Position numbers and translations under genes: made by a program. DNA of 9,760 nucleotides from Chloroflexota bacterium (lineage in GTDB: Bacteria; Chloroflexota; Anaerolineae; Promineifilales; Promineifilaceae): the NCBI GenBank assembly GCA_008501785.1, contig QQUD01001086.1:1-9760 (forward strand), in the 5' to 3' direction. The notes under the pieces are model-generated. The model was given only the letters and a program-made list of their open reading frames with translations, did no database searches and had not been told where the DNA came from. Shown one piece after another: positions 1 to 7,137 of the stretch; position 1 is the first letter of the stretch; every line of letters begins with the position of its first letter.

Positions 1-177
1 GCGGCCACATATCGCACATCGCAGATCATTGATTATGGGGACCATCCAAATACCACCAAGTATCTCACGCAGTTAATGCATATTCCACCACTCAACATCA
101 GCAATGGCAATGAGCCGGAAGGTGACTACGATGTTTTAGTCATTATTGGCGACGACTGGCGAGTACCCAGTCCGTGA
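1..177 (+). CDS. LCP-family (LytR-CpsA-Psr) protein, LytR_C domain, 3' end only
   Basis: Frame 1 is open from the window edge to a TGA at 175-177 and encodes 58 residues. The peptide has a Thr-rich strand followed by IIDYGDHPNTTKYLTQLM, then a Pro-Pro pair, and ends with DVLVIIGDDW about five residues from the stop. This pattern (T-x-I-x-D-Y-G, an alanine/leucine-type helix, then a D-V-x-V-x-x-G-x-D-W terminus) is what I recognise as the LytR C-terminal domain (LytR_C) found after LCP catalytic domains. LCP proteins transfer wall glycopolymers onto peptidoglycan at the outer face of the membrane. The catalytic LCP domain and the membrane anchor would lie upstream of the window and cannot be checked. 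A stand-alone LytR_C protein is the main alternative. It carries none of the ACGGCCGT palindromes that the other genes have, but the visible piece is short. Confidence 0.7.
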   Translation, partial: AATYRTSQIIDYGDHPNTTKYLTQLMHIPPLNISNGNEPEGDYDVLVIIGDDWRVPSP

Positions 178-197
178 GCTGGCTTATTTCTTTATAT

Positions 198-232
198 TCA
201 AGCAACTTGTGAGGGCGTTATAAGTTGCTTGA
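198..232 (+). terminator. Hairpin downstream of the LCP gene, possible terminator
   Basis: Perfect 11-bp inverted repeat: TCAAGCAACTT at 198-208 and AAGTTGCTTGA at 222-232, with a 13-nt loop. It starts 21 bases after the stop codon at 177, a normal place for a terminator. No T-run follows the right arm on the plus strand, and the stem is AT-rich, so it is not a textbook intrinsic terminator. Its right arm overlaps the first copy of the palindromic box described at 230-319, so it may instead be part of a regulatory structure. Confidence 0.4.
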
Positions 233-319
233 TGTCATCATTGTGCAAACATTTTACAACCATTCAACACAGCAACCACAATGACATCATCATTTGCACA
301 GCATGATATGATGACATCC
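230..319 (+). promoter_or_regulatory. Cluster of three TGATGNCATCA palindromic boxes, candidate operator
   Basis: The box TGATG-N-CATCA appears perfectly at 230-240. It recurs as CAATG-A-CATCA at 279-289 and TGATG-A-CATCC at 309-319. The first and third boxes are also arms of a longer inverted repeat: 231-249 (GATGTCATCATTGTGCAAA) pairs fully with 293-300 plus 308-318, leaving a 7-nt bulge. The cluster is 32 to 121 bases upstream of the lipoprotein start at 351, so a binding site for a dimeric regulator is a reasonable inference. A TATGAT hexamer at 307-312 resembles a -10 element inside the third box, but I see no well-spaced -35. The regulator is unknown. Confidence 0.45.
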
Positions 320-350
320 GCATTAAGGAGAAGACGCGTAGAGATAACCT

Positions 351-2477
351 ATGAAACAAACAATCTGGTCACGCCTTTTCCTGGGGTCCATTATGGTCGC
401 GGTTGTCGCATGTCGACCAGTCACCGAGGAAAATGGTAATCTTAGCGCAACAGAGGATGTGTCTGTTGTCACGCGATCTTCAATCATTTCCCAGCAGGCA
501 ACTGCCACAAATGACGATCAAGGTGACGCAACTCAATTACCGCCTCCTGAGCCAACCCCCATACCCACAACCACAGTCTCCCTACAACAAATTGGAAGTG
601 AGGCATCTGGCCTGCAAATTGCTGTACCGCCAGAATGGGTTAATTTGACAGGCGATTTAGACACGCCGCTGGCTGTCAATTCGCTTGGGCTGGTGGTGTT
701 ATTAGCGGCAGATTCAGAACGGGCTGGGAGTGCCTTGCTGGCAAACAAACAAATTGACACGGGTGCGTATGCCGCCGGATTGGTCACCAATCTTGACCTG
801 CCAGGTTCATCTCCAAGCACAGCATTAACCGCATTACTTGAAAATTATGATGTTTCCCCGATTGGGGTCCCAAATATGATAGAGACTGCATCGTCTGTTT
901 CTGCGGACATTCCTGGGGCATTCATTGATATTGAAGGCGCACCGCTCATCTTCAACAACGGCAGTGACAATTTGCGCACACGTATCTATTTATTCACTAT
1001 CAATCCAGGCAGTACACTTGTCTCGCTGCCAACACAAGCTGTCTTTTTATTTACAGCTGAATCAGACCAATGGGCATCTCACATCGATACATTTGATGAG
1101 ATTGCCGAAACGATTATTATCCACGACATTTTTGCCAATATTCAGATCAACGATGGCACAACTTCAATTTTGGGCAGTTTGGGAGAACAAGATTTAATAA
1201 ACGGCCGTTTAGAGTCCGGCATTAGTGATATTTGGACATTTAATAGTGAAAACGGCCGTTATGCCACCATCACCGCCAATCCAGAAGACACAAATCTCGA
1301 TTTGACCATGTCACTCATCAGCCCTTCAGGGCAAACTATTTCCACTATCGACAATGGCTTTGCTGGAGATACCGAGGTTGTAATAGATTTACTGCTGCCA
1401 GAGTCAGGCACCTACTTGATTGAAATAGAAGAGTTCTTCAATGCAGGCGGGCGTTACACGCTCAGCCTCGTCCTTACAGACGATCCTTTATTTAACAACG
1501 GAGGGCGGATCGAGCTGGGACAAACCATCCAAAGCGACCTACCAGCCGAAGGGAAAAAAGTGTGGCAATTTATCGGAACAGCCAACGACTTGGTCAGTAT
1601 TGTGCTAATTCCTGAAGGCCCGTTTGACGCAATATTAGAGTTATATAGCCCCGACGGCATTCGTCTGGTTGGTCTTGACGAAGGGTTTAGTGGTGATGCA
1701 GAAGTCATTTCTGGTTATGAACTGCCGTTGACTGGCGAATACACCATCATCATTAGCAGCTTTGCTGGTGATGGGGGCGGGTATTCCTTGTCTTTAGATG
1801 AAGGTGGAGAAGATACGGCAAACTTCCATGATGCTGGTGATTTGATCTATGGCGATGTTAAACAAGAATCATTGCAGGCCAACGAGGCGCACGCCTGGTT
1901 CTTTAATGGCACAAAAGATGATGAAGTTGAAATCACGATTACACCATTGAATTCAGCTCTAGATTTGAATATCTGGTTGTTAGACCCAAATGTGGAACGA
2001 CTCACAACCCAAGACAAGCATCCAGCAGGGGAGCAAGAACGGGTCACCTTTACACTGCCCCAAGATGGTCAATATTTGATATTGGTCAGTGAATTTTTTG
2101 GCACAGCAGGGGATTACGAGATTGAATTGGCGGCAAATGAGATCAACGAACCTACCTATGCTGGGCTGTTAGAATATGATGATCCTGTATCAGGTCGGTT
2201 AGCGGCAGAACAAAGCAATCTGTGGCTCTTTGATGCCAAGAAGGGTGATCTTTTGGACATTATGTTGACAACAACTAGATCCAATCGCGATCTTTCATTT
2301 TATATACAAGGTCCAGACGGCAATCGTGTACTCACGGTTGACAACACAGATGCAGGTGAAGATGAGGCTTTTCTCATGTTCTCGATTGGCAGCGATGGGC
2401 AGTGGGGCATTGTAATTGAAGAATTTTATGGAGATGCAGCACCTTACTCGTTGACCGTTACACGATCTAAACGTTGA
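351..2477 (+). CDS. Surface lipoprotein with four PPC-like beta-sandwich repeats
   Basis: 708 residues. The N-terminus has a basic start, a hydrophobic stretch and a lipobox ending V-V-A-C with Cys21, so a membrane-anchored lipoprotein is expected. A Pro/Thr-rich linker lies at about 63-76. Residues about 78-262 form a separate globular region that vaguely recalls PsbP/DcrB-like domains (a weak guess). Four repeats of about 105 residues follow (about 279-375, 387-484, 498-594, 607-705). Each ends in a G-x-Y/W strand, an E/S-F-F/Y/A-x-x-x-(A/G) turn and a final Y-x-(L/I)-x-(L/V) strand, for example ESGTYLIEIEEFFNAGGRY and QDGQYLILVSEFFGTAGDY. This matches the bacterial pre-peptidase C-terminal (PPC) fold, a non-catalytic surface or adhesion module. 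No protease domain is present. The start is fixed by in-frame stops at 339 and 345; no good Shine-Dalgarno lies within 15 bases (AAGGAG at 325-330 is 20 bases away). The gene contains two ACGGCCGT palindromes, both read as Asn-Gly-Arg. Confidence 0.8.
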   Translation: MKQTIWSRLFLGSIMVAVVACRPVTEENGNLSATEDVSVVTRSSIISQQATATNDDQGDATQLPPPEPTPIPTTTVSLQQIGSEASGLQIAVPPEWVNLTGDLDTPLAVNSLGLVVLLAADSERAGSALLANKQIDTGAYAAGLVTNLDLPGSSPSTALTALLENYDVSPIGVPNMIETASSVSADIPGAFIDIEGAPLIFNNGSDNLRTRIYLFTINPGSTLVSLPTQAVFLFTAESDQWASHIDTFDEIAETIIIHDIFANIQINDGTTSILGSLGEQDLINGRLESGISDIWTFNSENGRYATITANPEDTNLDLTMSLISPSGQTISTIDNGFAGDTEVVIDLLLPESGTYLIEIEEFFNAGGRYTLSLVLTDDPLFNNGGRIELGQTIQSDLPAEGKKVWQFIGTANDLVSIVLIPEGPFDAILELYSPDGIRLVGLDEGFSGDAEVISGYELPLTGEYTIIISSFAGDGGGYSLSLDEGGEDTANFHDAGDLIYGDVKQESLQANEAHAWFFNGTKDDEVEITITPLNSALDLNIWLLDPNVERLTTQDKHPAGEQERVTFTLPQDGQYLILVSEFFGTAGDYEIELAANEINEPTYAGLLEYDDPVSGRLAAEQSNLWLFDAKKGDLLDIMLTTTRSNRDLSFYIQGPDGNRVLTVDNTDAGEDEAFLMFSIGSDGQWGIVIEEFYGDAAPYSLTVTRSKR

Positions 2478-2551
2478 TTGGCTATAGCTTTTACAAATCG
2501 TAGCACACCACCTCAGATGAAAACCTGTAGGTCGTGATGCTGTCTTGACCT

Positions 2552-2608
2552 ATTGTCCTGAAAATCGTTGCACAAAACAACGTTTTATCCAACGATTTTC
2601 AGGACAAT
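2552..2608. repeat. 19-bp perfect stem-loop in the intergenic gap
   Basis: ATTGTCCTGAAAATCGTTG at 2552-2570 is perfectly complementary to CAACGATTTTCAGGACAAT at 2590-2608, around a 19-nt loop. The loop contains a nested 5-bp inverted repeat (AAAAC/GTTTT). It lies 75 bases after the PPC lipoprotein gene and 59 before the dehydrogenase. A terminator is possible, but there is no T-run on either side. The length and perfection of the arms fit a REP- or MITE-like dispersed element equally well. The rest of the gap (2478-2551) shows nothing else I can name. Confidence 0.6.
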
Positions 2609-2652
2609 TAAATAATCATCAACCTGTAATATGATCCTTGGTCGATTTTTCC

Positions 2653-2658
2653 TATAAT
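2653..2658 (+). promoter_or_regulatory. -10 box TATAAT, probable leaderless promoter
   Basis: A perfect TATAAT at 2653-2658 ends 8 bases before the ATG at 2667. With normal -10 to start-site geometry, transcription would begin at about 2664-2667, essentially on the start codon. No Shine-Dalgarno is visible between 2640 and 2666, which fits a leaderless transcript. No clear -35 sits 16-18 bases upstream. Confidence 0.5.
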
Positions 2659-2666
2659 TGGCAACT

Positions 2667-4016
2667 ATGAAATATAAAACATTATTCTTGCTGCTTTTAG
2701 TTTTACCCGTGGCAGCTTGTATTCCACGAGCGACGGAGCCAATCACCAATACCCCGCCAGTTGTGGCTGAACCGACTGCCACATTGCCTTCCGCCCCAAC
2801 CACAACACCGGAGACAGTTGTAGAAGCACCTGCTTCACCAACGGCCATTTCCACCAGCCCAATTGAAAATGCAACGGCCGTTCCCCCCACCCCAACACCA
2901 ACCGAAACACCAACCAGCACCCCGACCCCTATGCCTGTGCAGGTCAACAGTATCTCTCTAAAAACAATTATTCCTGAAGGACAGTTAGTTAGACCTACTT
3001 ACCTGACCCACGCATTTGATAACCGGCTCTTTATCATAGAGCAGGTGGGCAAGATTCGCATTGTCGAAAATGGCGTCTTGCTGGCCGAACCATTCCTCGA
3101 TCTGCAAGATCGGGTTGGGTCATTTGCGAATGAGCAGGGATTATTAGGGCTGGCGTTTCACCCGGAGTATGTGGAAAACGGCCGTTTCTTCGTCAACTAC
3201 ACCAACCCCGGCGGCAGCACCGTTATTGCCCGCTTTCAAGTTAACTCTGGCAATCCAAATCTGGCCGATCCTGACAGCGAGCGCATTTTGCTCACAATCG
3301 GCCAACCATTCAACAATCATAACGGCGGCCAGGTTGGATTCGGGCCTGATGGCTTCCTCTACATCGCCATGGGTGACGGTGGCAGTGCCGAAGACCCACA
3401 AAATAATGGGCAAAATCCAGCCACACTGCTAGGGTCTCTACTGCGTATCGACGTCAATTATGATGATGGAACCAATTTTTACGCAGTTCCCTCTACCAAC
3501 CCATTTGTCAACGACGACGCCATTCGCAATGAAATTTGGTCATATGGTTGGCGAAACCCATGGCGCTTTAGTTTTGACCGGGCCACAGGGGATTTGTTTG
3601 TTGCCGATGTCGGCCAATACACCTACGAAGAAGTGCATTTCCAACCGGCTAACAGCACCGGCGGCGAAAATTACGGCTGGAACATTATGGAAGGGCAGCA
3701 CTGTTTTAACGCAGAAAGCTGCAATTCGGAAGGGTTACAGCTCCCCATTTTTGAATACAATCACAGCAGTGGCTGTTCAATTACCGGCGGCTACGTGTAT
3801 CGCGGCACAGCTTTCCCCAGCCTCACCGGCAACTATTTTGTGGGAGATTACTGTACGGGCATTATTTGGTCTGTGATTCCGCAGGCTGATGGCAGTTGGA
3901 CAAACACGCAAGTCCTTTTCCTCGAAAAACAAATCTCTAGCTTCGGTGAAGATGCCAATGGCGAGCTTTACGCCGTTGGTCACGCCACCGGCGAAGTCTG
4001 GCAAATTCAACCATAA
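2667..4016 (+). CDS. Lipoprotein PQQ-dependent glucose/sorbosone-type dehydrogenase
   Basis: 449 residues from the ATG at 2667. An in-frame TTG at 2658 overlaps the -10 box and is rejected. The lipobox V-A-A-C places the lipid on Cys18, and a Thr/Pro-rich linker runs from about 22 to 92. From about 100 to the end it is a six-bladed-propeller dehydrogenase of the GSDH / soluble aldose dehydrogenase family, which oxidises sugars using PQQ and calcium outside the cytoplasm. Visible landmarks are RLFIIEQVGKIRIV (120-133), GLLGLAFHPEY (158-168), NNHNGG with the presumed catalytic His218, FGPDGFLYIAMGDGG (225-239), GWRNPWRFSFD with Arg296, EEV at 321-323, GGENYGW (332-338) and ITGGYVYRG (372-380). 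Four extra Cys (346, 352, 370, 396) could form disulfides. The substrate cannot be read from sequence. A close paralogue follows 47 bases downstream, probably in the same operon. It carries two iterated palindromes (Thr-Ala-Val at 70-72, Asn-Gly-Arg at 171-173). Confidence 0.88.
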   Translation: MKYKTLFLLLLVLPVAACIPRATEPITNTPPVVAEPTATLPSAPTTTPETVVEAPASPTAISTSPIENATAVPPTPTPTETPTSTPTPMPVQVNSISLKTIIPEGQLVRPTYLTHAFDNRLFIIEQVGKIRIVENGVLLAEPFLDLQDRVGSFANEQGLLGLAFHPEYVENGRFFVNYTNPGGSTVIARFQVNSGNPNLADPDSERILLTIGQPFNNHNGGQVGFGPDGFLYIAMGDGGSAEDPQNNGQNPATLLGSLLRIDVNYDDGTNFYAVPSTNPFVNDDAIRNEIWSYGWRNPWRFSFDRATGDLFVADVGQYTYEEVHFQPANSTGGENYGWNIMEGQHCFNAESCNSEGLQLPIFEYNHSSGCSITGGYVYRGTAFPSLTGNYFVGDYCTGIIWSVIPQADGSWTNTQVLFLEKQISSFGEDANGELYAVGHATGEVWQIQP

Positions 4017-4051
4017 CAATTTGGGTGCAGCGCACTTTATCATCAATACCC

Positions 4052-4056
4052 AGGAG
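4052..4056 (+). promoter_or_regulatory. Shine-Dalgarno AGGAG that decides the start at 4064
   Basis: AGGAG lies 7 bases before the ATG at 4064. It selects this start over the in-frame GTG at 4025, which has no ribosome binding site and would put 13 charged or polar residues in front of an otherwise normal signal peptide. Confidence 0.75.
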
Positions 4057-4063
4057 AATAATT

Positions 4064-5359
4064 ATGTCAAATCGTTTGTTCATGCTGGGAGCCACTTTTT
4101 TGTTGATTGTATTAGGTGTGGGCGGAACGGCCGTTTCGGCCAGGGATGTGAGGAGGGTAACGGCCGTTCCCACCGTCAATGCATCTTTCCTTGCCAGCGG
4201 GTTCTCCAAGCCCACTGACATCACCCATGCTGGAGACAATCGCCTTTTTGTCGCTGAGCAAGACGGATATATCAAAATCATTGATGAAAATGGCTCCGTC
4301 CTCGCTAATCCATTTTTAGACATTAACATCTTGGTAGACATCAATAGTGAACGTGGACTGTTGGGACTTACATTTCATCCCGATTATCCAACCACACCAT
4401 ATTTTTATGTCAACTACACAGCAAAAGGAAGTGGTGACACAATCATCGATCGATTCTCAGTCACCACTGATCCGAATCTGGCTGATGTCAGCAGTCGTCA
4501 GGAAATATTGCGTGTGGCTCAACCGCAAGAAAACCACAACGCGGGCGATCTCGCCTTTGGGCCAGATGGCTATTTGTACATCACGATGGGCGATGGGGGT
4601 GGTGGTGGAGACAACGACACAGGACACGGCACAGTCGGCAACGGACAAGAACGACAAACGCTATTAGGCAAAATTCTGCGCATTGATGCAGACAATGGTA
4701 CACCTTACACCATTCCAAACGATAACCCATTCGTTGGAGACAACAGCACATTAGATGAAATATGGGCACTCGGCTTACGTAATCCTTGGCGGTTTAGCTT
4801 TGATCGGGAAACCGGCGATTTGTACATTGCGGATGTTGGCCAGGGAGCGCGAGAAGAAGTCAACTTTCAGCCAGCCAGCAGCAGCGGCGGCGAAAATTAC
4901 GGCTGGCGCTGTTATGAAGGATTCAACACATTCAACACATCCGGCTGTGGTCCATCTAGTGACTACGTCTTTCCCATTGATGATTATCCACGCAGCAACA
5001 TTACAAATCCCAACGACGCCGGCACCTCCATCACAGGTGGATTTGTGTATCGGGGCAGCGATTTCCCTGATCTAAACGGCTATTACATCTACGCCGACTT
5101 TATTAACAGCAATGTTTGGTTAGCCAAACAGGGCAGTCCTGACTGGGAAATCACCCCAATCGGCAAGCTAACCGACCTTTTCAACCCCAGCACCTTCGGT
5201 GAGGGGTGCGATGGCGAGTTATATGTCGCTGCTTATAGCAACGGCAGCATTCTTCAAATACAAACGAATGGCAGTCCCCCCGCCCCTCTGGTTCCATCCG
5301 GCGCACACCTGCTTTATTTGCCAATGATCATGGACAATCACAACTCTAATTGTCGTTGA
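4064..5359 (+). CDS. Secreted PQQ-dependent sugar dehydrogenase paralogue with (Y)LPM C-terminal tail
   Basis: 431 residues. A Sec signal peptide (MSNRLFMLGATFLLIVLGV, then a likely cleavage after Val-Ser-Ala at 24-26) replaces the lipobox and Thr/Pro linker of its upstream neighbour. The rest aligns by eye along its length with that protein: RLFVAEQDGYIKII (60-73), GLLGLTFHPDY (98-108), ENHNAGD with the presumed catalytic His158, FGPDGYLYITMGDGGGGG (165-182), GLRNPWRFSFD with Arg239, EEV at 264-266, GGENYGW (275-281) and ITGGFVYRG (323-331). It is therefore a GSDH / aldose dehydrogenase-family propeller using PQQ and calcium, acting outside the cytoplasm; substrate unknown. A Gly/Asp-rich insert follows GDGG at 177-194. 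The C-terminus adds a Pro-rich spacer and LLYLPMIMDN at 416-425, a tail shared with the propeller-like protein encoded at 5427-7127. The pair probably arose by tandem duplication. Two iterated palindromes sit near the N-terminus, both read Thr-Ala-Val. Confidence 0.87.
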   Translation: MSNRLFMLGATFLLIVLGVGGTAVSARDVRRVTAVPTVNASFLASGFSKPTDITHAGDNRLFVAEQDGYIKIIDENGSVLANPFLDINILVDINSERGLLGLTFHPDYPTTPYFYVNYTAKGSGDTIIDRFSVTTDPNLADVSSRQEILRVAQPQENHNAGDLAFGPDGYLYITMGDGGGGGDNDTGHGTVGNGQERQTLLGKILRIDADNGTPYTIPNDNPFVGDNSTLDEIWALGLRNPWRFSFDRETGDLYIADVGQGAREEVNFQPASSSGGENYGWRCYEGFNTFNTSGCGPSSDYVFPIDDYPRSNITNPNDAGTSITGGFVYRGSDFPDLNGYYIYADFINSNVWLAKQGSPDWEITPIGKLTDLFNPSTFGEGCDGELYVAAYSNGSILQIQTNGSPPAPLVPSGAHLLYLPMIMDNHNSNCR

Positions 5360-5363
5360 GGCT

Positions 5364-5402
5364 AAAAAATAGAGACTGGAGACTTGTTTGGTTTCCAGTC
5401 TC
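5364..5402 (-). terminator. Intrinsic terminator of the minus-strand propeller gene
   Basis: GAGACTGGA at 5372-5380 pairs perfectly with TCCAGTCTC at 5394-5402. The stem extends inward by four more pairs, two of them G-U, leaving a 5-nt loop. Reading the minus strand, the stem is followed by a run of six T (complement of 5364-5369), the classic arrangement. It starts 25 bases after the stop at 5427. On the plus strand there is no T-run, so it should act mainly on minus-strand transcripts, though the stem also faces the end of the plus-strand dehydrogenase gene at 5359. Confidence 0.75.
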
Positions 5403-5426
5403 CAATCTCACAGTTCATGTTTACCT

Positions 5427-7127
5427 TTAACGAATTAACATCGGCAGAAATATTTGCTCAAATTCTTGTTTGATGGTTGCAACAAAGACATCTCTTCCTT
5501 CGCTGGTAATGTCGGCGTCTTCGTTCCAAAGTAAGTGGAGATTGTTGGTATCCAAAGTCATATGAACACCATAACTTGATGTTTCGTCAACGGCCGTTTC
5601 ATTCAACTCCACCCTTCCATCAACCTCATTCCAATAAAACATGTCGTGACCACTGCTTGGCAAGCTTTGATCCCAGCCAATATGAACCTGCCCCAATCTA
5701 TCAATGACAATTTGGAGGCCATCTAGGTATCCTTGTAAATCAGAAATCAATTGAGTCTGTTTCGTTTGACTGTTCCAATGCTTTATTTCCCCATTATTTG
5801 CAGCCACAAAATGGATGACGCCTTTCTCACTTATCATATCAGTTGGATCTGGATTGGTTGTGTCGAAGAAATCGCTGGATAGGTTTGTGACAACGGCCGT
5901 TCCTGAATCCCAGTAAAACAGCCCATCTTGCCACCACACCAAATGCAAATTGCCCTGGCTATTAAACTCGGTCTCAAGAACCTCAATGCCAGCAGAGGAT
6001 GTTCCAGCCAGGGCGCTTAAATCTTGGAATGCAGCCATATCGCTGTTCCAATACCATACTTTATTTGTTGTTTTGTAATACAGATGCGCCTTGCCACCAT
6101 CTGACACGAGCAAGGTATCATTGGCAGATTCACTGGCAAGCTCTGTTGCAGCAGTCATGGTGGGATTCCAAAAATACGTTAAGTAATTAGGAGCGTTATA
6201 GCTGTAGTTGCTGGTATATGGCAAACCAGACACATCCACCTTTACTTGCATAAAACCACAGTTCACACCCGACAAAATAGATTTGCTGCGCTTGGTAACT
6301 GAATCCCAATAATAAAAACAGGAATCGCTGGCGTCTTCATCCCAAATGACATGAGCTTTTCCATTGTTGTCAACGCTTAAATGTGCAGATTGAATATCCG
6401 CGCTAACTGGCGTTGGTAGGGTGTCAGTTACGGCCGTATCCGAATTCCAATGATAAAGTGTTTCACCTTTCTGCCACAAAACATGTGCAATTTCCTGATA
6501 GATGCCCAGTTCCAGCCTGCCGGATTCCGAGTCGGTCACCAATTGCGTGGTTGTGCTATCATGCCAATAATACAAAAAGGAATTCCCTGCACTTTGAGAA
6601 AAATCTCGCCAGACAATATGGGCTTTGCCGCTGCTATCTATCATCATCTGTGCATCTGAAACCGATAATTCACCAGATGCTTGGGCCCGGCTCGTCAATT
6701 GAATTGTTCCTAGCGTTGAATGCCAATAGAATAAGTTGTTTTCATTGATACTGGATTCTTCAAACCACAAGACGTGCGCCAAACCATCATCAGCAACACC
6801 ATGCTTATAATGATTGTGTGCAGTCCCTTCCGATTGATCAGGATCACTTAAATTGATTGTGCTGCTATTGGTAGATAAATTTCTGTAGAATAGATCGCTT
6901 CCCTCAGAACTGCCTGTTTCTTCAATCCACACCGCATGTGTTTTTCCACCTGAAGTTCGTAATGAACCCGGACCGCTATAACCATTGCCCGTATTGCCTT
7001 CGGTCATGCTGTGATCTGATATTTGATTGGCCGTTAAACTGGCTTTTTCTGGTTCAGCAACCAGAACTCCTGTGAGTACCCAACAAAATAAAACAACAAG
7101 GACGATGATTGTGCTGCGAATCTGCAT
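5427..7127 (-). CDS. Secreted 11-repeat beta-propeller-like protein with FLPM tail
   Basis: 566 residues from the ATG at 7125-7127. This start is chosen over the ATG at 7137-7139 because GGAGG (complement of 7133-7137) lies 5 bases before it and overlaps the upstream ATG. A signal peptide covers residues 1-24 (hydrophobic IIVLVVLFCWVLTGVLVA). Eleven units of about 40-55 residues follow. Most contain a (A/L/V/T)-H-(V/L/I)-x-W strand and then a (F/Y)-(Y/H)-W-(N/D/H)-S strand: AHVLW 117, AHIVW 169, AHVLW 214, AHVIW 258, LHLVW 394, VHIGW 481, LHLLW 530, each paired with sequences such as LFYWHS, FYYWDS, VWYWNS, LFYWDS, IKHWNS. This resembles sialidase/BNR-like or other propeller repeats, but I recognise no catalytic residues, so a binding or adhesive role is more likely than an enzyme. 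Eleven units would suit two propellers or a solenoid. The protein ends in IFLPMLIR. Three iterated palindromes all encode Thr-Ala-Val. Confidence 0.75.
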   Translation of the reverse strand: MQIRSTIIVLVVLFCWVLTGVLVAEPEKASLTANQISDHSMTEGNTGNGYSGPGSLRTSGGKTHAVWIEETGSSEGSDLFYRNLSTNSSTINLSDPDQSEGTAHNHYKHGVADDGLAHVLWFEESSINENNLFYWHSTLGTIQLTSRAQASGELSVSDAQMMIDSSGKAHIVWRDFSQSAGNSFLYYWHDSTTTQLVTDSESGRLELGIYQEIAHVLWQKGETLYHWNSDTAVTDTLPTPVSADIQSAHLSVDNNGKAHVIWDEDASDSCFYYWDSVTKRSKSILSGVNCGFMQVKVDVSGLPYTSNYSYNAPNYLTYFWNPTMTAATELASESANDTLLVSDGGKAHLYYKTTNKVWYWNSDMAAFQDLSALAGTSSAGIEVLETEFNSQGNLHLVWWQDGLFYWDSGTAVVTNLSSDFFDTTNPDPTDMISEKGVIHFVAANNGEIKHWNSQTKQTQLISDLQGYLDGLQIVIDRLGQVHIGWDQSLPSSGHDMFYWNEVDGRVELNETAVDETSSYGVHMTLDTNNLHLLWNEDADITSEGRDVFVATIKQEFEQIFLPMLIR

Positions 7128-7132
7128 TGTTT

Positions 7133-7137
7133 CCTCC
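7133..7137 (-). promoter_or_regulatory. Shine-Dalgarno GGAGG that decides the start at 7127
   Basis: On the minus strand GGAGG is 5 bases from the ATG at 7127. It sits in the loop of a small 5-bp stem (GTTTC/GAAAC), which may be coincidental. Confidence 0.7.

Noticed and set aside
308..439. A 43-codon open frame starting ATGATGACATCC and overlapping the start of the PPC lipoprotein gene
   Set aside because: It has no ribosome binding site, an Arg-rich unremarkable product, and overlaps a well-supported lipoprotein signal peptide in another frame; it lies over the palindromic boxes.
2658..2666. TTG start for the first dehydrogenase
   Set aside because: It overlaps the TATAAT box, and the ATG at 2667 gives a normal lipoprotein signal peptide.
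2585..2947. A minus-strand frame of 120 codons opposite the start of the first dehydrogenase
   Set aside because: It is the complement of the Thr/Pro linker; CCA/ACC-rich DNA lacks stops on both strands. The Gly/Val-rich product has no recognisable domain.
4921..4943. Short direct repeat ATTCAACAC near 4921-4943
   Set aside because: It is part of a conserved propeller region encoding Phe-Asn-Thr twice, and looks like coding sequence rather than a separate element.
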